Below are positions 1 to 11,319 of a DNA stretch of 26,935 bases, in pieces (positions within the stretch are counted from its first letter, which is position 1; every line of letters begins with the position of its first letter). The notes beneath the pieces were generated by a model that worked only from the letters and a program-made list of their open reading frames with translations, was not told the DNA's origin and ran no database searches. The stretch lies in NCBI GenBank assembly GCA_000310025.1, contig FN649747.1:1231161-1258095 (forward strand). The letters run 5' to 3'. A program made the translations under genes and the position numbers. This stretch comes from Ectocarpus siliculosus. Its lineage: Eukaryota > Sar > Phaeophyceae > Ectocarpales > Ectocarpaceae.

Positions 1-1091
1 CTCATTTCGATGGTCCTTTCTTGGGCATGCACACACACACGCCAAACGAAACATACATGTACCTGGACACACGAAACGCGCATTGAATCCGCAACGAAAA
101 TACACGAGGAGGAACTGGTGTGCGTAAACCATCAACAATCAATCAAATCAAACAGACAGGCACACACGGCACCATGCTCCTCGCTGACACCTCAGCCTAT
201 TATAGCCCTCCACCCATCGAAGAACGAAAGTAACCAGGGGGGACATATCAGGTGGGTTTTGCAAATCAATGTACGCACGCACACGACAACACACATAGAC
301 TTTGTTTACCAGCGGAGCCATCCATCAATCCATACGGAAGAGGTATTGGTTGTTGTTGTTGTTGTGTTCGTCGTCGAAGTTTCGGTCCCTACACGCCGCA
401 AGGCCGACGGGCGGTGTTGTGCTGGATCACCTACGATGAACGCGCACGACTACTACTGCAAGTTGCATGAGTATGTCTAATGATCGGTAAACGCTGTCCT
501 TGTATGTATGACAGACTGGTCCGCATTGCATGGCGATTGGAATTGAACGCAGCAGGGGGTGGAAATAATGTGGCTTCAACACGGGCTGACTGGTGCAACT
601 TTTGGGCCTGAGCAGCTCCAACCGTGTTGTGGCAGCGTTATCATTAGCAGAACGCACGCTTGCCTTGCCTTTAAACGAACGCATACCAAACTGCCTTAAC
701 CCTGTCCCACGGATTTTGAAAGCCTATACTGGTGCGTACGCACGTACGTGTGGAAGGTTGGTTTTCAGCACCACGTACGACGATTCGATCCCGGTGCCAC
801 GCGTATAGTATCCCATTTCCCCATTTTCTTTCGCGTCTGTTCCAACTATCTAGACTATCTATGTCGTGAATACAACAATTATGCATACATATAAGCAACG
901 CATGTATGTACTCCGTTGGACAGGTCTTGCAGGCTTGATGTTTTAACATCGAACGAAGGTTGGAGCAGCGTGTTATCGCTCGCTACAACAACAACAACAG
1001 CTGTTCGGAACGAATCAAGAGCACAACATGTCAATTCGCTTCACACGTTACATATGTAGAATAGGGAACGAATAACGGGAACGAATGTATG

Positions 1092-1172
1092 TGTTAGAAA
1101 AGCACGATGACCACTAGACCACCAGTCAGCGGTGATTGGTGGTGGTGTAGTGGTCATCGTACTTGTCTAACA
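1092..1172. repeat. Long hairpin (25-bp inverted repeat)
   Basis: The left arm 1092-1116 and right arm 1148-1172 are inverted copies matching at 23 of 25 positions. The 13 bases at 1104-1116 pair perfectly. Pairing continues inward after one mismatch (1118-1124 with 1140-1146), leaving a loop of about 15 bases. It could be a foldback element, a transcript hairpin or a regulatory structure. I found no target-site duplication. Confidence 0.8.
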
Positions 1173-1196
1173 GAATGCACTTGTTGTCTACGGAGC

Positions 1197-1219
1197 AACT
1201 ATTTATATAATAAATAGTT
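1197..1219. repeat. Perfect AT-rich palindrome
   Basis: Ten-base arms (AACTATTTAT and its exact inverse) flank a 3-base centre. It lies 24 bases after the long hairpin. Function is unknown; an AT-rich palindrome can arise by chance or be a protein-binding site. Confidence 0.7.
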
Positions 1220-1907
1220 TGTGGGCTCTCTGAGCGTGTAATTGGGCTCTACGAGAACGTTTGATAACTGATGAAGGGGAACTGGATCCCCCGTCCTCTC
1301 ACTCTCCATGTAGTAAGTGCTGAGCAGACCTGCCGAGAAAACGACGGACCAAGAAGATAAGCAGCGACTATTGTTGTGAAAGCCGTAAGCAAATAATTAG
1401 CGGACCTGCTTCCTGTTCTTCTTTCAACTCCGAAACAAGAATGGTGTCGTCGGCAGGACTCACTCTGTTGTCGTGGGAGGTAACACACTCTCTCCTCTCT
1501 TTGGCTAAAAGTTCAATTATCCAATGCAGGGATTTTTCCTGCAGCCCTCTGTTGTAGCGGGTTGGCGCTACCTCGGTTTTGTGACCTCCAAACACCTTCT
1601 GTCTACCGATTGAACCAGGCTCTAAGTCCTACGTAACTTATCACTTTTGACTGTCGTTTCCGTTCCTCGAGGCTCACTTTATATAATACCCGAATTACTG
1701 CACGATGAAAGGACATATCCGCCTAAATGAGAGCGATGCCAGACCCATAGTCCCGAACGAATTTAATCTACAACCTCCCTATGGTTACCTATGCAGAAAA
1801 TGATGGAGATTTGTTGACATTAGCACCGGTTTAGTTCGAAGCTGTCATCACATGTGCAGCATTTAATACTTTGTTCGTGTGAAACAACAATGAGGATAGT
1901 AAGGAAG

Positions 1908-1969
1908 GTGGATGCAAGCCTTGGGCACGATTTCGGTAGGGTTCGTGGATGCAAGCCTTGGGTACGATT
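1908..1969. repeat. 25-bp direct repeat, two copies
   Basis: A 25-base word (starting GTGGATGCAAGCC) occurs at 1908-1932 and again at 1945-1969 with one difference, a period of 37 bases. It looks like a local tandem duplication with no coding content. Confidence 0.75.
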
Positions 1970-2343
1970 CAGTAACGTCATACCCCGCGAAGAAGTACCA
2001 TAAGCCAGGCGAAATCATTGTCCAAAATATTGGATAATCTGAATGTGGACGTACACGCCTTGAAATGACATCGCTCAAGGTGAACGTGGGGCATCGTTGG
2101 TTAGGTGGGGTGAAAATTACAAGGAACGCTCGTTGTCGTCGCCAGCATTCGTTCGGGTTAAAAAAACAAAACATGCTTACGCTGCCGGCTCGGTCTTCCT
2201 CGTCCCACAGGTAGACCTTGCCAATGATTTCCAGCGTTTAGTGCGTGATGAAACTTTGTGGAACGGAGTGGCGTTGATTCTTCCATCGTCGATCGGACAG
2301 AAAACAATGCTGCATTGGTAAACGAAAGTGGTGCGCAAGAGCC

Positions 2344-2375
2344 CTCATCGATATTGATTCTCATCGATATTGATT
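2344..2375. repeat. 16-bp perfect tandem duplication
   Basis: The 16-mer CTCATCGATATTGATT is present twice back to back, just upstream of the small two-exon gene. This is probably slippage; a paired binding site is possible but unsupported. Confidence 0.75.
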
Positions 2376-2506
2376 GCTGTTTTCTTCAGTACAGTGGCAC
2401 TCCTAATCAACACGACCGTTATCTTCATGTACTTGTTGTTCCGGTGTTCTCGTGTGTGTCAGGAAACAAACCTAGAGCTGCACCATCACGAGAAGCGCCA
2501 GCAAGC

Positions 2507-3157
2507 ATGACTAAGTCTGAAGCAACGAAGCCGGCCGGTGACCTGCAGGCTAAAGTGACGGGCGTAAAAAAGCTCTTGGCGCACTTCAAGAAGAAACTCA
2601 CAAGCGTCAAGAAACAGGTACTACTTTTGTGTTGTTGTTAGTCGCGATGGAACTATACGAACTCAAGTGAAGAACTACCAGGATGATACATCAACCGCTA
2701 CCGACGAAATAAATATTGGTCACGCATTATTACAGGAAGGGACGCGAAATTACTTAACAAGCCGATCGACCCAAAACACTAGTGCCGAAATAATAACCGA
2801 AAACGACCCCAAACACCGATCGATGAAGTTTTCTCGGCTGCATGGTGTCTTGTCATAAAGAGTGCGCAACACTACGGGGTGGATAGAATAGCATGCCAGC
2901 AGAGACAAACGAGTATGCCCTCTCCCCCCCCAACAACCCCAACCCCGCGCATTTATTTTTCTTTCTATTAGCACAAAGAGGCCGAGAAGGCCCTCAAGAA
3001 AGTGCAAAAGCAAGCCAAGCAAGCACAGAAAAAGATGGGTGGCGATGACAAGAGCGACGACGACGACAGCGATGATGCCGAGGAAGGCGATGCCGGAAGC
3101 GACATGATGGGTGCCGAGGCCGAAGATGGCGATGGTGCCGAAGAGCTTGCTAGTTAG
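2507..3157 (+). CDS. Small protein, Lys-rich helix plus acidic tail (two exons)
   Basis: I do not recognise this protein. The model joins 2507-2617 and 2972-3157 across a phase-0 intron (GTACTA donor; TTTCTTTCTATTAG acceptor), giving 97 aa plus the stop. Residues 1-59 are Lys/Gln/Ala-rich with a heptad-like pattern and would form a highly charged helix or coiled coil. Residues about 61-98 are Asp/Glu/Gly-rich and Lys-poor, ending AEELAS. The codon composition and exact joining frame support a real gene. The ATG at 2507 is the first in a frame that also runs upstream to an acceptor-like AG at 2462. So either the 5' UTR contains an intron or these are the last two exons of a longer gene whose earlier exons I cannot find. 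Basic-helix/acidic-tail proteins often bind nucleic acid, histones or ribosomes, but that is inference from composition only. Confidence 0.55.
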
Positions 3158-4740
3158 CGGAGGGAAATGTGAAGGCGAAGAGTGTGTTGCTGTCCCAGCA
3201 CCACGGTACAACAAGTAGAATCGCGGATGCTGGATTGGTGGCGCAACTAGCTCGCCGAATCGATGGCGTATGCCCCGATCACAGAAGGATTGGAGGACGT
3301 CTACGATTGACTGCTGACACTGCTGTCAAGATTCATCGTGGTAGTGGTGTTCATTTGACCAGCTGATTGGTTCGACCATGCTAATTTAATTTGTGCTATC
3401 GAAGGAGGAGGACGACGAACAATGATGATTTGTTGCTCGGGGAACGCATGAATGAAGGAATGAATGAATAAACCTCAGATCGCTCTTTTATTCGGTCATC
3501 GATGTCTGCTCTTGACGTTACCGCTACTGTATGTACTCCTTGCCTGAGGAAGACCAACGATGGGTAAACAAGAGAACTAACAGCAGAATGGTGACTTGCA
3601 ATTTTTGCACATGGCCGCCACTAGAAGTAAATATGTTGCAGTCTTGGGTGGACGCTCGGAAACGTTCACTGCTTGTGACCACCGAAAGGAGGCGGAGGCG
3701 GTGCATTGGGCGGATCCGGACGAAAGAGCCGGGTAGGTATCCGTTCCGTTTTGTGGGGTCGCAGATGCAATTTGGCACGGACCAAGAGGACTTCAGTTGG
3801 TACCAGATCACGTCGAGAGCTTCGCAAAGCGACAGCAGATGGGTGTCGCTGTTTCTGCGACGTTGACTAGGAAACGGTTCGCGATTGAAGTAGAAGGAGT
3901 TCTTTCATGCGAGGTTGCTCACACGAAAAGGCAGCAGCAGCTCTGGAGCATCTGCAATGATGTGGCTACAACAAGGTTGCCCCGGTCGTCCGGTCATCCG
4001 CCGCGCGCACGCGGCTATCTTAACACCTCAGGCCAGACGGTCTGCAATTCTCCGGGCGCGGTGTTCACCTCGCAAGTCGGAAACACCTTCTTGAGTGGAG
4101 AACCACGGGACACCGGCCCGTGATAAGTCGCGGTCACGATGAACCTCTGTATGGGACTCCCCAGTATTCACAAGCGGGGAATTTTGCACCAGCATATGCA
4201 TACAAGGCTCTGTTGTTTTGTCACATTTTCAACCTCACTGCTCTTCGCATGATGTGTCCCCAACACTACACGGAACAACATGCTGTACGTGTTTCTGCAT
4301 AAACTTTCAACACACATGGCACAACAAGTGTCAAAAAGTCACCAAGCCACTAGCTGTATTTGCAATGTGTTTCGCGTGCCCACCATTTGCCGATCCGCCC
4401 CCCTCCAATATTCGTCGTTTCTACCTCCTAGAAATATTCTACCACGGTCGACACCAATCAATCGCGTTAGCGATGATGGTGTGCACAGCATGTACAGGGA
4501 GCGAACCTACATTCAAAACCCTGAAAGTGATGAGCCTTGGTGTGGCAAAACAAGTTACAAACTGACCGCTTCCGCTGGATCCCGACGACGAACTGAAACC
4601 GCCCCATCAATCAATGTGGAGATGCCTTATCAAACAACAAGCGGCACCTTCGACGCTACTACTACAAATTCGGGGAGAGGATGATGCAGCCCGCTGCCCT
4701 GACGAGTACAAACTGCAACGAGTAGCTAACATGTTTGGCC
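3158..4740. other. Convergent intergenic region, no gene seen
   Basis: This region lies between the 3' ends of the + strand small gene and the - strand PPR gene. A 111-codon frame at 3531-3866 begins with ATG but has no recognisable domain, and a competing frame overlaps it on the other strand. Both probably occur by chance. I see no strong repeats here. It presumably holds the two 3' UTRs. Confidence 0.5.
3467..3472 (+). terminator. Candidate poly(A) signal AATAAA
   Basis: AATAAA lies 310 bases after the stop of the small two-exon gene, inside a run of GAATGAATGAATAAA. The position suits a 3' end, but a single hexamer is weak evidence and this lineage may not depend on it. Confidence 0.3.
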
Positions 4741-5192
4741 TCAACTCAAGCCCCTAATGAGGGCATTCATGCTGGACACGTTGGGGTCGACCCCGTCGAC
4801 CGCCGACATCCTCCTCAGCAAGGAGCTCCCCAGGTGCCACTTCCCGCCGTTGCAGCAGGCCCGAATGGCCCCGTTGAACGTGGCCACGCTCGGCGCCACG
4901 CCCGACGCCTCCATCTCATCCAGGAGAGCTACCGCGGTCTCCCACCGACCTTCCCCGCCGCCGCTACCACTACCGCTGTGGCGGGCGCAGCTGTCGATGA
5001 TGGCCGTGAACGCCGGCTCGTCGGCCGCCTGGCCCGAGGCCCTGAGCTCCTCGAACAGCTCCAGCGCCCGCTCGTGCTGGTTGGCGTCCGTGCAGAGCTT
5101 GATCGCGGCCGAGTGGGAGAAGCTCGTCGGGGGTAGGCCCCGCGACTTCATCTCCTCCAACAGCCCCAGCGCCAGGCTCAGCTCCCGCTCCC

Positions 5193-5227
<35 letters not shown>

Positions 5228-7903
5228 TTCCCGCCCCTGAACGCCGCGATCGCTGAGGTGAACGAAACCACGTCCGGCTCGAGGCCGGCCTCTTCCATTT
5301 CCCGCAGGAGGGACAGCGCCCGCTCCCAGCGCCCGGCCCGCGCGCAGGCATCGATGGCAGCGTTGAAGGAGCGCAGGTTGGGCGGGAGACCAGCCGCCGC
5401 CCGCGACTCCGACAGCAGCGACAGGGCCCGGTCCGCCAGGCCGGCCTTCCCACAGACGCCGATGGCGATGTTGTAGGCGTGGGAGTTGAGGGCGGACGGC
5501 GGCAGGGCCGCCCGGGCCTCGTCCCACAGGGCGAGCGCGGTGTCCCACTCCCCGGCCTTCCCAGCTGCGTCGATCGCGGACGAGTAGCTGGTGACGTCGG
5601 GCGCGACCCCCGCCGCCGGCATGTCCTTCCGCAGGAGGCTCACGGCCTTCTCCCACTCCCCGGACTTTCCGTAGGCGTCGAGGCAGATGTTGAAGTTCCA
5701 CACGTTCGGCGGAGCGGTGCTCCCGCCCTCCTTCATGGCGCGCAGCAGCGCCTGTTGTAAATATCGGAGCAAAGAAAAAGAAGCAGCATGCCGTGAGAAC
5801 AAACATCGCGGTTGGTTCAAGACCGTTCCCCCCACCCCCCCTCGGGACTAATTGGCTGAATCGCTTGTTTTCATTGGTGAGGCCCCTCTCGTATCGGGGC
5901 ACTCAGCACGGCGGTTGTTATTGAGGTTTCATGCATGCCAAAAAACACACACACACGCAACAAAGGAAGCTCTGGGAGTCTTTCGTGCGTGGGGCGCATG
6001 TTTTGCCGCTAGGCTTTGGAAGAAAAGGTACAGCTGCGAGCAGTTGGGGCGACGGGCTCGAATCGTCTGGCGCACCAAGCACGCTGGCCCAGGGAGACGG
6101 CTCGATTCTTCTTCCAAAGCGACTCGAGTACAAACTCCCTGGCCTGGCTACAGCAGTACTCGCAGCAGTTGTCGTTCTTTCAAAGTTGCCTCTGCTTACG
6201 CTAAACAGCGCGCAGTCTCATCGCCCGGTTGCTAACGAGATTCACCGCGTGGCACAATGCAAGGAGGAGGTAAGAACCCACGCTAAACCCCAAGCATGTG
6301 GTATTTGGACCCCTAATGGTGTGTTGGGGTATATCTTGCCCGGGAGTAACAGGCGGGGCTTGTCTGAGGAACAAACCGCACACACAGACACACACGGTAG
6401 CTCGAAGGTGAACCGCCTCCGAATCCTACTTCTTTGAGAAGCCTTGAGGCGAAGAAAGGTAAACTCAACGTAAAAATTTCCCTTGCAGAATTCTACGGGG
6501 GCCAGATGGTTGGCGGTGGCCACGATTTAACCGAGTTGTGCCTGTGCCAAGACCACTACACGTTGGAAAAGCAGTGAGGAGGGTAGATCTAGACTTGTGA
6601 AAGCTCTCCAAAACGAACTCGAGTGCAAGGTACCAGCCTGGGTAGACACGTGCAGTTTTCTTCTGTTGCTACCGTCCCTGCCTTTACTCCGGAGAATAGC
6701 GTAGACTTCCTCATGACGCTCGGTCACAGGGTCTCAGATCGTGGCTTAAAGAAGCGATTTGTGTTTTTCAAGGCACTTAGACTGACGTATTTTCATTGGT
6801 CAGCCGGTTAGCGCGGTTGATGCTGGTAAGAAAGACACGCACGGCAGCAGTAGCATGCATGCCCGAAACTCGATCAGACTCACCGGTACCAGCGTCCACT
6901 CTTCCGCGTTGACGCACGCCTTCATCACCGCGGAGTAGCTCCAGCAGTTGGGCTCCACCCCCGCCGCGCCCATGTCCTCCAGGAGGCCGAACGCGAGCTC
7001 CCACTCGCCCCGCCGCCTCGCGGCGTTCAGGCAGTTGTTGAAGCACCACACGTCCGGCTCGACCCCAGCCTCGCGCATCCTCCCCAGCAGCTCGGCGGCG
7101 TCGCGGCTGCTCTCGCCGGCCGCTCGGTAGGCGTCGATCAAGGTCGACCACGTGAAGAGGTCCGGCTTAACCCCGGCGTTCACCATGTCCTCCTCCACGA
7201 GGGAGAGCGCCTGCCGAGACCTGCCGCTCTTCGCGAAGGCCGCGAGGACGGTGTTGAAGCAGCGCATGTTCGGCTTGACGCTCTTGCCTCCCGTCCGCGC
7301 CGTCATCCGCGAGAGGATGCCGTAGGCCTCGTCGGGCCTACCTCCCCGCGCCGCCCGGCACGCCTCAATCGCCGCCCCGTAGCTCACCACGTCCGGAGCG
7401 ACGCCCTTTCCCGGCATCGATTCCAAGACCGACGTCGCCTCCTTCCACCGCCCGCTCTTGGAGAGGGCGCCGATCGCGGCGTTGTACATGATGTGGTTCA
7501 CGACGGCGCCGTCTCCCTCCGCCTGTCTCAGCAGGGAAAGGACTCGTTCCCACTTGCCCTGGCCCCCCAGCCGCTGCGCCACGCGAACGAAGCGCTTGCC
7601 GTCCTCCGCAGGCCGATTCCGCAGCAACCGGCGAGGAGGAGAGAACGGCCGACGCGGTCTTATCGCCGTCGCTGCTGCAGCCCTGGCTACCGCCTCGCTC
7701 TCGAGAGAACGGGGAGCGCTGCTGTTGCCCCTGGTTGGCAATGTGTCCGCTGCTGCTGGGGTGCGCGGCGCCGCCGCGCGCGTTGTTGTTCTAGGTTCTC
7801 TTTGTGCGGCAATCGGCTGGGCAGCAGTTGCGCCTCTCGAGCAACATCGACTCTGAAATACCCTGACATGTGCACGGACCATTGTCCTTGCTCTTGTTGC
7901 CAT
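4741..7903 (-). CDS. Pentatricopeptide repeat (PPR) protein, P-type, putative organellar
   Basis: Two exons, 7903-6884 and 5751-4741, are joined in phase 0 through a GTGAGT donor and a TTTACAACAG acceptor; the 1,132-bp intron falls inside a PPR motif and splicing restores it exactly. The product is 676 aa. Residues 1-105 are Arg/Ala/Ser/Thr-rich with almost no acidic residues at the start and no hydrophobic signal segment, so a mitochondrial presequence is likely. About 14 PPR motifs follow from residue 135 to the end, with the typical YNAAI, LLxxM and GVxPDVVSY signatures. No DYW, E or SMR domain is visible. An 11-alanine run (517-527) from a (GCG)n tract interrupts motif 11, and a Gly/Ser loop (599-607) lies in motif 13. 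P-type PPR proteins bind organellar RNA and affect its stability, processing or translation; the target here is unknown. The ATG at 7903 is the first in frame. Confidence 0.9.
5194..5226 (-). repeat. (GCG)11 trinucleotide tract coding polyalanine
   Basis: Eleven identical GCG codons on the coding strand give an uninterrupted alanine run inside the PPR gene, between the two helices' worth of a single motif. The codons do not vary, which points to recent slippage. Length polymorphism between individuals is likely. Confidence 0.9.
5850..5960 (+). repeat. Possible degenerate copy of dispersed AC-tailed repeat
   Basis: Within the PPR intron, TTTTCATTGGT is followed later by a GCGGTTG-like word, ATGCATGCCAAAA and an ACACAC run, in the same order as the 3' end of the dispersed repeat seen at 10721-10973. 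An extra segment of about 45 bases separates the blocks. Similarity is low, so this may be an old copy or chance. Confidence 0.35.
6597..6841 (+). repeat. Dispersed ~250-bp repeat, copy in PPR intron
   Basis: This segment aligns along its whole length with 10721-10973. Shared blocks include GTGAAAG near the left end, AACGAACT, AGTTTTCTTCTGTTGCTACC (6655-6674) and, near the right end, CATTGGTCAGCCGGTTAGCG. It has no open frame of note and no obvious terminal inverted repeats. It lies antisense to the host PPR gene, inside its only intron. Confidence 0.85.
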
Positions 7904-9497
7904 GGTCCCTCACAGCTCACAGCAGCAGCAGCAGCTGCCACGGCCTTTAGGTGTGCTCAATGCCCTGCCGCATGTGTCGTATATCTCCAAAACGCGGCGG
8001 GATTGGGATCGGGGCCCCGCACCCTGGAGATAGGGGGGGGGTGCACCTTTCGTTGTGTGTGTGCGGTGGTGGCCAACACACGCATGCACATGCTACGTGC
8101 ATTTGCTGTGTAATTAATTCTACGCGATGCACGAAAGCAAGTGCGTTATGCTTGGAGGCATATTTCTAGAAATCTTGTGCCCATGGCGATGGGTTAATGT
8201 GCCTCTTGACTTCGGTCGTTACGACAACACGATCTTTTTTTCCTGTGGATCTTCCGAACGTTCAGCCATGTACAGCAGTACGGCGCAGATTCCAAAGCGT
8301 CGTATGGTCATCGGCCATCATCATGACGCTGAGTATGTGTAGCAGAGGGAATTACGTTTCTCTGTCTGAATCCCAGCGCCTCGACTTCTACCTTGTCGCT
8401 TCGGTTCTTCAAAATTCCATTATAACCACAAGACAAAATAGTCTACCCGTCCGTCGAGATATGCCAGTAAATATCCCAACCACCTGCCCAGATTCTTGAT
8501 TTTCCAACATTAGGCAGGTGCCGGTACAATGGTTACTAGCAGTAGCAAGCGATGCACAGGCTTTCCCCCTTGCTCAGTGTGGTGTGGGAGTGGGCCATAG
8601 CGACCGACTGAGAGAGAAAAGGAAGGATAAGGAAGGAAACAGACAAAAGAAGCAAAGCGGCTCGAACCTGCACACCATGTAGCTCCAAGCTGAACCCGTC
8701 ACATCTCGTCACACTTGGCGTCGTCGGAGAGTAACAGCGGCATTAATCCTAGCAGTGTACATGCGTCGCATCTATATCTTCTGACGGTTGGTTGTCGACA
8801 GGATGAGTGGTGCGGAAGAGCCCCTCTTATGAAAACCGAAGAAAGGGGGTTTCGGGTACGACGGTACTACCTCATTTCGATACAGCGCGTCCAAACCTTC
8901 ACCACAACCAACGACGGATTCTTGCCCTCAAGAACGTGAAATGGGCATGCCACAGCAGCAGCACTTCGACCGAAAACACGGAAGCTTGAGAGATCAACGA
9001 CTAGACACCACAAACACGCACGGCAACGGCTCCTCCTGGCTGGGCAGTCAGTATTTGGAAGACAAACCAACAAACTCGTAGACTCCACGGAAAAAGCAGC
9101 AGACGGTAGAAGAGCAGCAGGCTTTCATGCCCAATGACGTAGTACGTCACGACCTTTTCAAGGACACCCTTCACCGCAGGATGAACTTTCAGACTACAAG
9201 TATTCGGAAGACGAAACGCCGCCCATCGTCTAGGCCCTCTATTTCACCGGGTGCAATATCTTCGCTCCCGTATCTCTCGCATGCCGCGGTTTCGTTTTCA
9301 TTCGATATTCATCTCGCGAGGAATTCCGCCCCAGAGCGTGGTATCGTAGGTATTGAGGATGAGGATGATGGCGGGCTAGTCTACGGCGGGCGGGCCGTCT
9401 CTTGCTCTCTGTCTGCCTAACTCTCTCTGTCTGTCTCTGTCTCTGTCTCTGTCTCTGTCTCTGTCTCTGTCTGTCTGTCTGTCTGTCTGTCTGCCTG

Positions 9498-9572
<75 letters not shown>

Positions 9573-9661
9573 CCCTCTCTCTGTCCCTCTCCCTCTTTCT
9601 CTTGTCTCTCTCTGTCCCTCTCTGTCTCTCTCCTTCTCTCCTTCTCTCCCTCCCCCTCTCT
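7904..9661. other. Intergenic region between two - strand genes
   Basis: It separates the 5' end of the PPR gene from the 3' end of the ABC transporter gene. I see no coding sequence. The first few hundred bases should contain the PPR promoter; a CAG repeat (7920-7935) and a G8 run near 8033-8041 lie there. The right end is the large CT microsatellite. I cannot point to a TATA box or other defined element. Confidence 0.5.
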
Positions 9662-9663
9662 CT
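9418..9663 (-). repeat. Compound (GA)n/(GACA)n microsatellite abutting ABC stop codon
   Basis: About 245 bases are almost pure CT and CTGT repeats on the + strand, so GA and GACA on the coding strand of the ABC gene. It begins within the last bases of that gene's TAG (9664-9662) and would form its 3' UTR or 3' flank. The frames through it give only Ser/Leu/Cys or Arg/Glu low-complexity protein and are not genes. Confidence 0.95.
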
Positions 9664-10436
9664 ATTCGAGCATTTGATACTGCACAAGCCGTCGGAAGTG
9701 CCCATCCGGCTTGCTCGCCAGCTCGTCGTAGCTGCCAATTTCGACCACCTTGGTGATCGTTCGTACGGTACGCACGGCGGAAGACACGGCAGATAGCATA
9801 GGCACGCACCCACACGCGCCGGTCGGTCATTTCGTTGAGCTGGTTCAACCTTAGGTAACGCAAGGGCTTTGTGCTACACTGCTCTAAGAGTGGGGACGCA
9901 GCAAGTGAATTTGCAACACAGGAACAAGACTGATGACTCACCACCTTCATGTTACTACGAGGGGGGGGCGTACGCATGCAACTGCATCATGAAGTCGGGC
10001 AGACCATAGACCTCGCACGGTCACGGGGGGGGGAGGGGGGGGGGCATTGCAGCAGGCAGCACGGGGTAGGGGGGTGCAGGGGAAAAAACATGGCAACCAG
10101 CTGAGAGAGAAAAACCACTTTCAAGGTCGGAGAAGAGGCAGCAGCTCCTCCCACCATGCACACCAACACAAACCGCAAGGATCAATTTTTCAGTTGAAAA
10201 AACGGGTACGACCGACGTCCCTCTCTCCAGATTCAGACAGTGGAACGCAATCGATGCCGGCAAGAACAACGCAGGACCACAACCACGCACATACCAAACA
10301 CACATTGACGTCCGATCCCCGCCCCCCCGCCCCCCGCTCGGCGATGTCAGGCGTGCTCGAGTTTTTTAGTCCCTCTACATGTAGAATATAAGACTAACGT
10401 TTTTTCATTGGTCAGCCGGTTAACGCGGTCGATGCC

Positions 10437-10467
<31 letters not shown>

Positions 10468-11288
10468 GCCTCCCCCATGGGGCCGCCTCACGAGGTCCGA
10501 CGTCGTGGGTTTTAGAAGCCTTTCGTGTGTTCAACCGCACTGAGACCGACGCCTTGTCATTGGTCAGCCGGTTAGCGCGGTCAATGCTAGCTAAAGGATA
10601 CACACACACATGACCTTCCCCAAAACAAAAAACGCAGGGCTAGGCTAGGGAAGAACTGCCCAAAGATTGTTGTCAAAATGATGATCAGAATGATGGTAGC
10701 GAAAAACAAGGAGGATAATGGTGAAAGTGCTCCTAAACGAACTAGAGTACAAGGTATAAGCCTTAGTAGACGCGTCCAGTTTTCTTCTGTTGCTACCGTT
10801 TCTGTCTTTGATCCGAAGGGTAGTTTAACCTCCCCCATGCTGCCCCCTTACGGGGTTCCAGTGCATGGCAGATAGAAGCGTTGTGTGTTTTCCACCGCAC
10901 TAAGACTGACGTATTTTCATTGGTCAGCCGGTTAGCGCGGTCGATGCTAATAAACACACACAAACACACACACCCGGTGCCGTCACCGAGGGCAAGGCAA
11001 AGCATCCTACTCCATATACAGTACAGTATTTTACACTTACCTCCCCCTTGTTGAGCACGCAGATCTTGTTGGCCATGCTCCTCACCGTGGAGAGTCGGTG
11101 CGCCACTATCAGCGACGTCCGCCCCTCGGTTACCCGCTCCAGCGCCGCCTGCACCAGATGCTCGCTCTCGCTGTCCAGGGCACTGGTGGTGCCAGTGTCG
11201 GTTTCGGTTCGGTTCAATTTCGGTTGGATTGGGTGTTGGGTAGGCGTCGGCTGCACTCTGTTTGGCGGGAGGAGGGACTATGTCGAGC

Positions 11289-11319
<31 letters not shown>

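Larger units (their letters stand above)
1..2462. other. Gene-poor stretch, no gene supported
   Basis: I see no recognisable protein in this 2.4-kb stretch. The open frames are short and low in complexity, and none shows a family motif. It contains a TTG/TTGT run near 348-368, a long hairpin (1092-1172), a perfect palindrome (1197-1219) and two pairs of direct repeats (1908-1969 and 2344-2375). Its right end may hold the promoter, and possibly a 5' UTR intron, of the small gene that follows: a pyrimidine/TG-rich acceptor-like AG ends at 2462, 44 bases before that gene's ATG. Confidence 0.5.

Noticed and set aside
1249-1595. Overlapping minus-strand frames of 75-79 codons
   Set aside because: The two overlap in different frames, show no domain and have no splice-linked partner.
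3531-3866. 111-codon + strand frame with ATG
   Set aside because: No recognised motif, and an antisense frame of similar length covers the same DNA; not enough to call a gene.
4735-5902. Long open frames on both strands overlapping the PPR gene (up to 310 codons)
   Set aside because: They are shadows of GC-rich coding sequence: Arg/Gly/Pro/Ala-rich, with no domain. The PPR frame has clear repeated motifs.
9376-9977. Open frames through the CT/GA microsatellite
   Set aside because: They translate only simple repeats (Ser/Leu/Cys or Arg/Glu); open frames in such repeats are expected by chance.
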